This document shows positions 1 to 11,492 of a DNA stretch of 64,000 nucleotides, piece by piece. This DNA is from Blastobasis lacticolella (Eukaryota > Arthropoda > Insecta > Lepidoptera > Blastobasidae), in NCBI GenBank assembly GCA_905147135.1, contig LR990045.1, forward strand, positions 13,802,173 through 13,866,172, in the 5' to 3' direction. How positions within the stretch are numbered: the stretch's first letter is position 1; every line of letters begins with the position of its first letter. Both the position numbers and the translations under genes were made by a program. The notes beneath the pieces were generated by a model that was given only the letters and a program-made list of their open reading frames with translations, had not been told where the DNA came from and ran no database searches.

Positions 1-140
1 ATGTCCCTCGATGAGCCAGACAAATGGGCGTCCGCCGTTCTCCGCCTATTTATAGCGGCACCACGCCGCGCTCGGAAACCGTCTCGCGGAAACTATCTAG
101 TATATTGGTCAATGTAAATATCAATTCACTAGATTAAGTC

Positions 141-837
141 AAGAGAGGTAGGGCATAGCGGGGCATCTCGTTTTTTTTTTTTTTTTTTATGTCGTACGGT
201 AGGCAAACAGGCAAGCGGGCCACCTGATGGAAAGTGGTCACCACTGCCTATAGACATTAGCAACACCAAGAGTATCGCTAATGCGTTGCCCACCTCTATA
301 ACACGTTGCTCTGGCAGCAAAAAGCAAATGCCACTCCACTGCCAAAGCCACGGTTCCCCAAATCCCCACCCCATGGAGCACTGGAAACCTTACTCACCGG
401 CAGAAACACAATACTATTTAAAAGAGTATTATTTAGCTGCGATATTCTGTAAGGTGGAGGTACTTCCCCAGTCGGGCGGCTCCAATTCGAACGAAATACC
501 CCGCTATGCCCTACCTCTCTTAAAATCTCGTTTGAATTAGAGCCGCTCGACTGGGGAAGTACCTCCACCTTACAGAATATCGCAGCTAAATAATACTCTT
601 TTAAATAGTATTGTGTTTCTGCCGGTAAGTAAGGTTTCCAGTGCTCCATGGGGTGGGGATTTGGGGAACCGTGACTTTGGCAGTGGAGGGGCATTTGCCT
701 TTTTGCTGCCAGAGCAACGTGTTATAGAGGTGGGCAAAGCATTGGCGATACTCTTGGTGTTGCTAATGTCTATAGGCAGTGGTGACTACTTTCCATCAGG
801 TAGTCCGCTTACCAGTTTGCCTACCGTATGACATATA
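141..837. repeat. Head-to-head pair of lepidopteran SINE-like elements (large palindrome)
   Basis: A + copy (about 185-523) contains CACCTGATGGAAAGTGGTCA, CACCAAGAGTATCGC and ends GGCGGCTCC...CCTCTCTTA. A second copy in reverse orientation runs from about 541 to 835, so the two form arms of roughly 290 bp around a short centre. A third copy of the family lies at 38980-39300. A T-run of about 19 bases precedes the + copy, and the family's end sequence (AGAGAGGTAGGGCATAGCGG) also occurs inverted at 143. The open frames here are repeat sequence, not genes. Confidence 0.75.
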
Positions 838-840
838 AAA

Positions 841-1544
841 AAAAAAGATTAATCACAAGTTTAGGTAGTACGTATTTGTAAATATAGTTAGGCACATTTT
901 CTGTTAATATATTCATTCTACACTTGTCTACTGAGTTTAACTCATCTCATACTCAAGACCTCCAAACATTCAAATGCAAAAAAATTAAACTCAATTAGAA
1001 TTATAATAACTGGCAACACTATAAAATGAATGTTAAACGAATGTTGAGTAACTTTGTTTAAAACGAAAGAACTGAATTTGAGGTAAAACTATTTACAAAC
1101 TTTTCACTAAATGTATTTACAAAATTCCACATTCACAATATTCACAAAGAAAATATTTCAAAATTTTCAGTAAGGAAAAGCACTCCCGCCGTAACCTAAG
1201 ATTCCCGCGCTTTTATCCTATTTTGTTCTATACAATGCTCAAATCAATCTAAATGAAAACTGTAATCAAGTGTAAAAGCTTGTAAAATACAAATGTGAAA
1301 CTAATATGTTGCTCCTTCAGTAATTTCTAAGGATTCTGCTATTTGACTTATTAACAATTCATAATAAATGGACCATATGACCATGTTACGAATTTCCGTA
1401 CATACAAAACTGTCAAATTGAATGAATTGCAATATGATTTATAAATATGAATTATTTGGCGTTTCACCGGCCATGTTACGATTGGCGAAATGAAACATAT
1501 TATTATCTTAAAATGAAACATCTAATGTGGCATTTTTAGACCCC
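841..1544. other. AT-rich stretch without recognised content
   Basis: About 700 bases of AT-rich DNA between the SINE pair and the LINE remnant. I see no long open frame, splice-flanked exon, tandem repeat or recognisable transposon end. Confidence 0.5.
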
Positions 1545-3250
1545 CTGTTTAACTCTTCCTATATTGTTATTGTAAATACGTTTGATTATCTGTATGTATT
1601 CTCTTTTGACCTGCTCTTGTAGGGATTCCCAGATACTTTGATGTGATACGGTATCAAATGCCTTTTTGTAGTGATGCGATGTATAGTGGTCTCTGTTGCT
1701 CATGATATTTTTCGAAAATTAACTCCAATGTGAGGATATGGTCTACTGTCGAGAAACGCTTTCTGCCTGTTTTACGGTTTGACTAGCTTCTATTGTGAAA
1801 TTTATTCGTTGGTTTATGATTGATGAAAATTGTTTATAAATGCATGGAGCTTACTGCTTATCGGCCCGTAATTTGCAATATTATTTGGGTCACCCTTTTT
1901 GTAGATTAAAATTATATTAGATTCAGATCAGTGCATTGGCGTTTGACTTATTTCTAAAACTTCGGTTAAACTGACGAGTCAAAGGTAGCACCAATAAAGT
2001 ATGGCCTATCTTTAGGGCTTCATTAGTGATGTCTGAACTGGGGCTTTTTTCAGATTTTAGTCTTTTAATTGCTTCTATGACTTATTTTTTCAACAATTGG
2101 TGTTATACGTCCCCCATGGTTGTCTCTTGTATAATTTACGTAATACCTATTGCACTCGGATGTGTGTGTCTGTGTGCTATATAGGGTTTTATAGAAGTTG
2201 GTTGCTAACTTTAAAATTTTGTTACGGTTGGCTTGATTTTTACCTTGTAGAGTTAGCCCGTCTATACATATTTTGTGTGTTTGTAGTTCTTTAAAAGCTT
2301 TTTTCGAGCTCCCTGATTGTTTTAGATGGTTTTCCATAGTTTTAGCTCTGTGCTCGGCATAGTCGCGTTTTATGTACTTGCTTACTAACTTATATAGGGT
2401 TATGTTCTTCATAGATCGAGTTTTGTTTTTTACATTTTGCAGCTCTTTTCTTCTCTTCATAAGAGCACGTGTACGTTCTGATAGGATTTTGTGGCTGTTG
2501 TTTGCAGATTTTTCAATTTTGTGAGCAAAATGGAGGCTTTGGGTGATGATTTTTATTAATTTATCTTAGTAGGTTTGCACCACAATGTTTTCCTGGCATT
2601 CCAGAAGCTCTGGCACATGGGAAGCAATGTACTCTTTGTATTTAGCACATGGGAAGCAATGTACACCTTGAAGTTTATGCAGTTTTGATATGTACTTCGA
2701 CTCTTTTTCTGATATGTCAGTGTTATTGTAGTTCTGACTGTTCTATGATCTGAAGGGTAATTAAGGTTCATTACTTCCATGCCAGGTCCACCTGCGGTTT
2801 GGTTTTTTCTTGAAGAACGTATTCAAAAAAATTGATTTTTCAATTCTGAATACGTTCCCTTTCCATTGCTTTGTTAAGTATTGTGTAGAATTTTGTTATT
2901 TCTTTTTCGTCTGCTGCTTCCGTTGATGTGTAGGCCTGAATAATGGACATTGTGTAGCCTTGTAAGTCTAAATTTAAAACTGCGATGTGTTCTGTGATAC
3001 TATAAAAGCTTTTAATGTTTTTTTAGAGATTTATTGATTATAAAGCCCACACCGTGTTTGCCTGGTGTTTTTCCTATGTAGGACAGTATGAAATTGTCAC
3101 ATTCTTAGATTTTTGTTTCTAGGCGTCTAACTTCCGACAAGCCTATTATATCATATTTTACATTTTTTATAGAGTTTTGTTGTTCGTGTAGTTTTTCATG
3201 TTGATAATGTTCTGACATTGTATGTCATAATGTAGAGTGAGTTTTTATTT
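1545..3250 (-). pseudogene. RTE-type LINE remnant, reverse transcriptase and endonuclease pieces
   Basis: Read on the reverse strand, around 1600-1670 the DNA encodes YKKAFDTVSHQSIWESLQEQ, the palm motif region of RTE-type reverse transcriptases. Further upstream on that strand (2065-2460 and 2556-2780) lie basic open pieces consistent with the region between endonuclease and reverse transcriptase. Frames are broken by many stops, so this is a decayed copy. A tail-like fragment of another repeat family (GTGGCAAACAAGCTTACGGC) follows at 3270-3345. Confidence 0.65.
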
Positions 3251-3593
3251 TTCTTCATCTGCTTTTTTTTATACCACTAAGGTGGCAAACAAGCTTACGG
3301 CCTGCCTGATGGTAAGCAGTCACCGCAGCCTATGGATAAGCGCTACCTTTGTGTTTCCCCTTTGAGGGTTTTGGTCATACTTGTCTACGATGACCGGCTG
3401 GCTTGGAGAAATTATTTTTATTGTTGAGTTTATTTTTGTAGGAGTTTCTATTTTTCGGTCACCGTAGAAGAATTTATTTTTGAATAAAGTCCTTTAATTG
3501 GTGTTTGGTATCTTGGCTGTGCTATTGATGGGTAGGCCTTTGCTACCCAAAGCTTTGTTTTGTCAATTGTGAGCATGTCTCACTAGGTAAACC

Positions 3594-4250
3594 CTAGGGT
3601 CTGTTGAAGTTGTTCGGGGGAGTTTTTGGAGGTGAGGAAGGGACTCTCTTCCTTTTTTCTGTGTTGTTTTTATCATCTTTGACTATTATAGTTTGTCGTT
3701 TTTTTATTATAGCGTACTTGCCTGCTTGTCTGGCTTCTATCAGTTTCGGGATGAGAACCTTTCTATTTTCCAAAACTTTCTTTGGGTAATCCTCAGTAAT
3801 TTTTATATTTTTAGGAAACTTGCTTCTGTTTCTCAAGAGTTCCATTTTCCTCCAGATAAATATGAGAGTTACCTTTATTGTTCTGGTCTTGAATTAATTT
3901 TTTTCCAAGTCTTTGTATTTAGCTGATTTCCCACTTGTCCCACTCGTCGTCATTGGATTACATCATTCTACTTGAGTTGTTCAGTGTTTTTAGGACAAAA
4001 TCCATTAGCTCACCATTATTTGTCTCCTTTTCTTCCACTCCGTAAATTAGTAGGTATATTGTTTTGCCTAGATTCTAGTTCCAGGTTTATTACCTTCGAA
4101 GTTAACTTAACTTTTTTTTTATTCTTCATATTCCTATTGATTGGTTTTAGTTGATATTCTTTTATTTTTTCAAAGTTTTTGTAACGTTGTTTGTAATGAT
4201 ATCTGTTTGATTTGCCACATTCTCCTGCATTGTATTGAGTTGCGATCATG
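3594..4250 (-). pseudogene. LINE ORF1-like remnant
   Basis: The reverse strand holds an 83-residue open piece (3594-3845) with YPKKVLENRKVLIPKLIEAR followed by a lysine-rich stretch. This resembles the C-terminal part of LINE ORF1 proteins that carry a P-K-E-V-L-E-x-R motif. A lysine-rich piece further upstream (4016-4426) probably belongs to the same protein. It lies directly upstream, on the same strand, of the RTE reverse transcriptase remnant, as ORF1 should. The reading frame is interrupted, so no function is expected. Confidence 0.5.
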
Positions 4251-4429
4251 GACTTATCATATTTAACAGGGCTGATCACTCTTTGGGTAAAAGCGAGCCG
4301 AGCAAAAGGTGTAGAACAGATGCTGGATGTCTCCTTCCAACACATGCACTTGAATACAGCTGTCACGCCAACATGACGCTTTGAAATCGTCATGGTGGCG
4401 TGAAAGCTATACTCGAACACATACATCTA

Positions 4430-4560
4430 TTCAAACAGCATCTATTCTCGCTCTCCCTCTCGGCTCGAGTTAGCCTCTGTACCCAAGCACAAAGCAAAAT
4501 AGACAAGTTGTTTTTCGCAATTTTAATTTTTTAGAGTTTTCTGTCCTGTTAATATGATAA
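4430..4560. repeat. Short dispersed repeat shared with 43840-44000
   Basis: CTCTCGGCTCGAGTTAGCCT, then AAATAGACAAGTTG and AGAGTTTTCTGTCCTG, match the reverse complement of the segment near 43840-44000 with scattered differences. Family unknown. Confidence 0.45.
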
Positions 4561-5009
4561 GTCCATCGTTGCGGCAAAATCAGTTATATTTGTTGTTCCA
4601 TTTTACTTAGATTTCTATTTCACTGATTGGTAGTTTTTTCTGGTTGTAGGCAATTTCGATATCGTTCACACGGTGTTGGAGCCGTAGAAAAGTGATAATT
4701 GACAAATGTCGAACAGTTATTTGCCCATGGTTTTGATAGCTTGTCGGAAGCGGCCGTGACAATGATGTCGTTAAAACATGGAGTGACCACAGTCGATTTA
4801 GAGCTTTTTGTTTATAATATGTGTGTATATAATTTTTGTGCAGGTTTTTGTCACTTTTGCGTCTATTACCGCACTGTTTTCCAATTTTCACTGCAATTCA
4901 CGCTGTGGTGCACTTGATGTACAGTTTACACTGGTTTTATCCACTGGGGCGCAGTATTTAGCGCGAATTTTAGCGGAAAACACAGGACAAAGTTAACTTG
5001 CATCCACTC

Positions 5010-5260
5010 TTGACAACTACAAACCGGAAACCTCATACCAATCCTTTTCCAATCCGGTTGATTGAATTTTTTTTTCAACAATTTATAAAAATATGAGTAA
5101 AATTAAACAAAACAGTGTATTTTTTTTAAATAACCCAAGAAATAAAAAAATTATGAGACTTTAAATTTGCGATTTCAAGAATAAATTCGCAAGGACCGCG
5201 AATACGTGCGTGACGTGACCGGCCAGCAGCCCGCCCGCCACTATGGCGCTACCCATACAC
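5010..5260. repeat. Dispersed repeat, inverted partner of 37215-37440
   Basis: The block reading TTATGAGACTTTAAA, CGTGACGTGACCGGCC and GCCCGCCACTATGGCGCTAC is the diverged reverse complement of 37215-37440. Both contain a TGACGT-type core and a GCGCCATAGTGGC sequence. No coding content is recognised. Confidence 0.55.
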
Positions 5261-6000
5261 TCGTACTCTTTGTAACTATTTTTGGAACCGCTATACCCAT
5301 CAACTTGGCAGTTGATCGAATTTTTACATGGAGAGAAACACGGCCACGATCACATTCTGCGCATCAACGCATTACAGTGGGAACACCGTAACAGCCTCCC
5401 AAAAGCATTTTGAAAACGAGCAGTCTTGCGAAAAGTGTGAACGTTTGAAAATCATTCGCGTTAATTCCATTTTCGCTACGGCCAACGAACTTCAACTTGT
5501 GATAAAAACGATTGACACGCGATTTCCAGCCAATTTTAAAAAAAATCAATGACTGATTTCTTATGATTTAAAAATTATAACATTTGAAATTTTTTTGAGC
5601 GGCCAGGAGCGCACAGCTTTTAGTGTGCTTTATGTACAATTCGGCAACATTTTTCCTTTAGGATGGTTCCATTAAGCTACACGAGTGACAGGTCAATTTA
5701 AAACCCTGAATGACTCGTTCGCAGGAAAGCTGATTTCAATAAAGGGTAAAATTAAATTATGGGCCCCAGGTGTCCGGAATCAAGTCCACTGAATTCATTT
5801 ATGTGAGATTACCTCTAGAGTAAGGTTTACATAACTAAACTAATAAATTCAACCCAACTGAAGGAAGAATGTTGTATTAAGAACGTATTATAGAAGAGTC
5901 GTTATTTGAACAATATAATTATTGTTTAGTAGATTTTCCAAAATGTCTAGTTTTTGATAATTGTTCCATAATTTGAGAAAAAAATATTTTTCAGTTATTG
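5261..6000. other. Unassigned sequence with a weak open frame
   Basis: A 74-codon open stretch at 5328-5552 (+) is cysteine-bearing and free of repeats I recognise, but has no splice sites or similarity that would support a gene. The rest is AT-rich with no feature I can name. Confidence 0.3.
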
Positions 6001-6080
6001 TTTTTAGATCCAAATCGCCAACATATTTTTGGACACCTTACCTGGAGTATTTAATTTACAAATAATTGATTTTATTTTAG

Positions 6081-6164
6081 GTGCTTTGATAAATGCGGCA
6101 AGATTACCTTCGAACGCGACCGTGTATAGAGGGGAATGGTCGTCTTTAAAAGAAAGGCGTACAG
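6081..6164 (+). CDS. Candidate internal coding exon of unknown gene
   Basis: A strong acceptor (TTTTATTTTAG) at 6070-6080 precedes an open frame reading ALINAARLPSNATVYRGEW and then SSLKERRT, ended by a donor (AG|GTACAA) at 6165. The frame is also open upstream to an alternative acceptor at 6006-6007. It could be an upstream exon of the + strand channel gene that starts in view at 19451, since that gene needs more 5' exons. The residues do not match a channel segment I can name, so the assignment is a guess. A chance open frame remains possible. Confidence 0.3.
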
Positions 6165-6264
6165 GTACAATTATACACACTCAATTTTCTAGTACAAATA
6201 AACTGAGTTGACTTTTCCTCTGAGATTACAGTTTGCTATTGTGTTTCATATTCGTCAAAAATAA

Positions 6265-6330
6265 TCATCATCATCATCTCGGCGTTATGTCCCGGTTGCG
6301 CTCCCGCGCGGCACGTGAGGGCCCGCGGTC
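6265..6330. repeat. SINE fragment with ATC-rich end
   Basis: AATCATCATCATCATCTCGG followed by CGTTATGTCCCGGTTGCGCT. The second half matches the head of the larger SINE copies at 6780-7060 and 21490-21850. Confidence 0.5.
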
Positions 6331-6779
6331 TGCCTATATTCTTCAAAAATAATCATCTTAATTTAATAATATTCGTAATACTCGCTCGTATCTAATTCAT
6401 CACCATTTTGCAGTCCACTACTTAGTCAGCATAGGGCTCCCCTTACTATCTCGCACCAATAACACGGGTCCCCGGTTTTCGCGTGACGTTTTCCATTGCG
6501 ATTAGTCTTTGGCCTCATCCAGTGCGTTTTTACTTTAACTATTGAAACGTACCTTACAGTTGAAACAATATCCTCCACAGGATGTCCTCGGATCGCATCG
6601 ACGGTCATATCTTCTACCACAAAGAAATTGCATATAATATTTGTAAAACCAAAGACTTGGGTGGCTGATTATATTGTAGCACTGTGTTTTGTTGTATTCA
6701 TGCAAACGCACACACAATTTTTGTCAGTGAGTACCTATCTATTTATAATTTAATTAACATTAACTGCTCATAGCAGCCC

Positions 6780-7060
6780 TATGGTTGGACTTGAACCTCC
6801 TTCACATTAGTGGAGGGCATTGCTTACTGAATATGTAACCATGATCCAATCTGGTCAGGTTTCCCTGTTAACAAGGTTAAAGAGGTCAGATAGCAAGTAG
6901 TCTCTCCACTGTAATTAGGTACCTGATCGCCAAATGTTGGATCATTGTCAAGGCGGACACCGGAGCCTCTTTGGCGAGAGCACAACCGGGATATTAACGC
7001 CAAAATAACCATTGTTGTAATCTCCACGCTGGCAAGCTGGTTGAAAATCGTACAGCAAAC
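6780..7060 (+). repeat. SINE copy, same family as 21490-21850
   Basis: ACCATGATCCAATCTGGTCA, AGAGGTCAGATAGCA and GAGCACAACCGGGATATTAA match the other copy in reverse orientation. The tRNA-like part is only partly kept here (CTTGAACCTCC near 6790). It ends with the common tail portion TTGTAATCTCCACGCTGGCA. Confidence 0.65.
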
Positions 7061-7089
7061 AATGCTGGTGCCCATTTTCCCCTCAATTC

Positions 7090-7400
7090 ACTAGGATCCA
7101 CCAGTGAATCGATTAGCACTCTGGCGTAGGTATACTGTGCTACGCCAATTGATTGAATGGGTCCTAGGATACTTCTGCTGCACTATGATCCACCGACAGG
7201 CTACATCTGGATTATAGAGGATTTGCAGTTTACTGTGTGTCACACAGAAGTTTCTCATTCCATTAGGGTCCACCGACGAGGCTCCACCGATGGATCTTTG
7301 GATTTCTTTTTCTTTTTCTATCCACCTGTGGATCAATGGTTATTTTTTTCCACACTAACCCACTGGTGGATCTATGGTTATATCTCTAGTTGATTGAAGT
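7090..7400. repeat. Cluster of GATCCACC..GGTGGATC palindromic units
   Basis: TCCACC-type half sites joined to GGATC occur near 7093, 7187, 7268, 7282, 7320 and 7362, several as near-perfect palindromes such as CCACTGGTGGATC. Similar palindromes sit at 13555-13600, 17256-17330 and 25672-25700. The block borders the left end of the transposon that begins at 7515. Confidence 0.6.
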
Positions 7401-9559
7401 GTGCAAGGAATATAAGTCTTCGCACCGCTCGCCACTGACAGGGAGTTCATCCTCACACCTTGAAGCCAAATTGGTCGCGAACTGTGCGGTTCCAAAGGAA
7501 CTTTTCCCTGGAGAGTAGGGTGAGGCGTCGAACAGTGACCCACAAAAAAGTTAAACAATCATAACTCATAAGTTTTTCAATATAATAAAATGTTTTTAGT
7601 CCAGTCATTGCGTACTCTCACTTTGCATATAAGTTTATAAAAAAAGAGTTAAAGAAAAAATTATAATGCAGATTTTTCAAAAGATGGGAAATGACTTATT
7701 GTGTCCACATTAGGACTCTACTATGCTTATAAGTACAAAGAGGACACATTGAACCAGGGGGTTGGTCTACAGCAAACCGGGGAGTACACAGTGAGCCCGA
7801 CGAATGAGATCACTATATTAATGTGTCCTCTTTGTACTTATTAGCATAGTAGACAAGTTAGATAATAATTCGTTCTTTATATACAGGGTGTAAAAAGACC
7901 GTTAGCATTAATTGAAACCTCATATTCTACCCATGAAACTGAACAACTTTCCCTAAGAAACATACCCGCGGAAACTCATACTTTAGGCAGAAATCGAGAT
8001 TCTTTAAAAAAAAAAAGTTGTTTTTTTGTACTAAAAAATATCAAGTATCGATAACTAAATCGTTCACAATTAATTTAGACACTCAAAGATCAAATTTAAG
8101 TTGAAATAAATGCACTTTAAGTAAAAGCACGCAATGGATAACGTGCAGGCTGGCCGGCCGTACACGTGCGCCTAACTACCTACCTACTAGCTGCCGCGCG
8201 CTAACTTTCCACCGACTCGGTGCCGCGCGCTAGTTACTACCTACAGCGGACGTGCCTGCGCCAATCCGCCACCGGCCGCCCGTGGCCCATGCCCATGGGG
8301 CAGCAGCACTGCCATGCTACCACTCAGTAAAGATCAACACGACAGGGGTACGCATACCTACCTTAATACATTACCTAGACGTTTGCTTACGGTCATTGAC
8401 ATTATACCAGCACCTACCTACCGTCGATATCAGCAGTAAAGTACCTACCTAGGTACATGATTGTATGACGACCATTCACATTACATAAGAATTTAACGTA
8501 GTAGGTATCTACCGTGGCGCGCACTTGCATGATCAGGCACAGGATCAGCTGTCTACCTACCTAACTTACGTACACGTTTGCTTACGGACATTCACATCAT
8601 ACGAGAATCGAGGCCAGTACCTACCACCTACCTACTGTCGATATCTGCAGTAAAGTTCACGATCGATAGTCCAATACCTACTAGGAACATGAGAATTGAA
8701 CGTAGTACCTGTGGTAGTACCTACCTACCACTTGTCATCAGCTGACAGGATGACCGGATACCAAATCAACATGTTTGTATTACGAACATTCCCAATTCCT
8801 ATCACACGACCGAACCGTGGAGACTAAGGCAAAAAAAAATAACTAGGTAGGTATTCATTTGTCAGACACGCACGACACGAGAATAGATACACACTTTAAG
8901 AAGAAATAAGTATTAAAACCCAGGTCATTGATCGATGACTTAATACCTACCTTAATTGTAATTGCTCAATTAGATAACAAAAGGTTTACCTACTTCATTC
9001 AGTTCAGAACGTAGGTACTTTCAAGTCGAAAAGCCAGCGAACGAATTGAAGTTCGCCCCGAATGGCGGCGTTGCCTTTGTGTTAGGCTGGGTCTACATTG
9101 TAACATTTTGATGTAGCGCATTTCCGTCAAATGGCGTGGCACCAATACCGACGTGTGCACGTCACGATCATGACATTTTATTATCAGTCTGGTCGATTTT
9201 TGACACGATACGGCAGACGGCTAAATGAATGTCCGTAATTAAAATTTCCGATACATTTCCAATTTGGGTGAACAACCGTTAGTTGCAGTTGAAACTGACG
9301 TAGTATAAAATAAAGTTGACGTAGTCTCACGGCCGATCAAAGTCGGCTCGCCCGATCATCCGAAAGAAACTTAATTTATAGCGAATTAGTATCCATTGCA
9401 ACTGACGGTTGATCGGCTCCAGCCAAATCGAAGCGATGTTGACACTATTAGGAAATACCTGATATGATACGCCCGTAAATCGGAGTCGCACATGAAGGGT
9501 TCCGTAGAAGGCAGGTACTTATGATAAATCACATTGCTTGTAGATACACCTTTAATTTG

Positions 9560-9800
9560 TACTTTCATCATCATCATCATCATATCAGCCGGAAGACGTC
9601 CACTGATGGGCAAAGGCCTCCCCCAGAGATCTTAAGCTTGGCAATCCTTCGGGGTATGTCGGTGACCTTAGTTCGCTTGTGGATCTCCTCATTCCTGATT
9701 CGATCACACAATGAGACTCCGAGCATTGGCCTTTCCATTGCCCTTTGGGTGACAATAAGTTTTATTATAAGGTCTACAGTAAGCGGACACGTCTCTGTTC
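9560..9800 (+). repeat. SINE (ATCATC-CAGCCGGAAGACG family) nested in the mariner element
   Basis: TCATCATCATCATCATATCA, GCCGGAAGACGTCCACTGAT and GGCCTCCCCCAGAGATCTT form the tail-side consensus shared with copies at 16170-16500 and 59722-59890. CTTAGTTCGCTTGTGGATCT continues into the family body. Confidence 0.7.
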
Positions 9801-9948
9801 TCTAGATTTAACTTTACTTTATTTTTATTATTTGTCGGTATAGGCTACAGTAATACTCAAGGAATTTGTCAAGTACCTATAACGTTTCAAAAGAGACAGC
9901 CCTAAACACGAAAAATACTTGTTGATCATGATTGATGACATATGATGA

Positions 9949-10812
9949 GCGGCGAAACTGCTCCGGCACCCGCAACGACGGAACCAAGCGAGCCTTATTG
10001 TGTCGCACAGAACAGTGCATACAATTTTACGCAGGAACCGTCGACGGCCATACCGTACCCACAAAGTACACGCTTTGGTGCCTGACGGTCGCCGAAGTCG
10101 CATGGAGTACTGCAGGTGGTTGATAGCCCAGTCTCAAGCCAATGCAGCGTTCGTCGGAAATATCCTTTGGACTGATGAGAGTACGTTTACCCGAAATGGT
10201 ATGTGGAACCGACGGAACTCTCACTTCTAGAGTGAGGAAAATCCGTACGATGTTCAGGAGACAAATCACCAAGTCCGGTGGAGTGTCAACGTATGGGCGG
10301 GTATCGTACGGAACCAGATCCTGGGTCCGATATTTTTACCGAGCAGGATGAACGGCCCTGAGTACCTGGCCCTTATCAACGGGCCGATATCTGACGAGCT
10401 GGACGAAATGACCCTGGCGAATCTGCGAGACACGTGGTTCCAGCATGACGGTGCTCCGCCGCATATCACGGTGCCAGTGCGCCAACGTCTAAGTATGATC
10501 TTTGGTAGGCACTGGATCGGAAGGTACGGGCCACATCCCTGGCCCGCACGATCACCGGACTTAACACCGTTGGATTTTTTTTTGTGGGGTCATGTGAAAG
10601 ATCGTGTGTATGACCGGCCGTGTCAGACAGAAGAGGTTTTGCGGGACAAAATAACTCGTGTGTTTGACGAGCTGAAAAGCCAATTCAGCGAAGATCCCAC
10701 AATGCACACACGGCTTCACGCAGACACCCTGCACCGAGCGCGCATTTGCCTGGAGGTTGGCGGACGCCAATTTGAGCCGCATCTAATTCGGCGCTCGCGA
10801 AACGTGGAGTAG
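9949..10812 (+). pseudogene. Mariner-like (DD41D) transposase, one in-frame stop
   Basis: The protein would cut and join the element's ends through a DDE/D catalytic triad. An N-terminal helix-turn-helix region (HPQRRNQASLIVSHRTVHTI) precedes the catalytic core. The first Asp lies in WTDESTF (10174-10176), the second in FQHDGAPPH (10447-10449) and the third in SPDLTPLDFFLWG (10573-10575). There are 41 residues between the second and third Asp, the spacing that defines the DD41D group. The frame is open from 9949 to the stop at 10810-10812 except for a TAG at 10228-10230, where the family has a Trp (NSHF-stop-SEENP), so one G-to-A change would explain the break. No good ATG precedes the helix-turn-helix, so the 5' end may be degraded. 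Confidence 0.85.
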
Positions 10813-11492
10813 GTAAGTACCTAGGTACATTGCTTTGCTTGTTATCTTCGGTTTGTACGTGTGTGCATAGTGATGCTAGCTCATGTTATACTGGCGGTAA
10901 ATAGGTTGATGTGCTGCCATCTGTACCTACTTAATTTTGTAATGTAATTTAAACAAAAAGCATGTGGTACTAAAATTCTGAACAGCTGAAGACAGAAGGT
11001 TGAAATTTTGACACCGTCTGCGCCATCAAAAGTTAGGAAGATAGCAAGTACCAATCTGCAACTTATGGTTTAGCAGTTATTTAAGTTTAAATAAGGGAAT
11101 TTTGAGCCTTATTTGCTTTTATTAACAGGTGTTAGGTACCAGGTGGTACTATTTTGACGAGAACCTCATTTGCTTTGTGCAGTAGGTTTTTCCCCGTACT
11201 AGTTAGGTAGAATACGTCAAAGCGGCCGCCGCGCGGGGTCAGTGACCACTGATCACGTGGGCCAGCGAGAGGCTTGCGCCAGAAGTTGTACATTGCGCGT
11301 CGCAATTCATTATTTATTTTAGGTAGCGAAATTATGAAGTCATTTCCGCGGGTATGTTTCTTTGGGAAAGTTGTTCAGTTTCATGGGCAGAATATGGGGT
11401 TTCAATTAATGCTAGCGGTCTTTTTACACCCTGTATGTATAAGCAATTAATTTTATTTATCAAAATAGCTGCAAAGACTATAAATCAACATA

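Larger units (their letters stand above)
7884..11433 (+). mobile_element. Tc1/mariner-superfamily element (DD41D type), TA target duplication
   Basis: Terminal inverted repeats of about 95 bp begin CAGGGTGTAAAAAGACCG on both ends with only a few mismatches, flanked by TA at 7882-7883 and 11434-11435. The 3.55-kb body encodes a mariner-like transposase at 9949-10812. Its unusually long 5' part (8000-9500) is non-coding and full of ACCTACCTAC and GTAGGTAC runs. A SINE is nested at 9560-9800. The family-A copy at 24979-26639 lacks this insertion. Confidence 0.88.

Noticed and set aside
7884..11433. Two separate mariner insertions facing each other
   Set aside because: The inverted ends are in the correct outward orientation, flanked by TA, and one transposase frame lies between them, so a single element explains everything.
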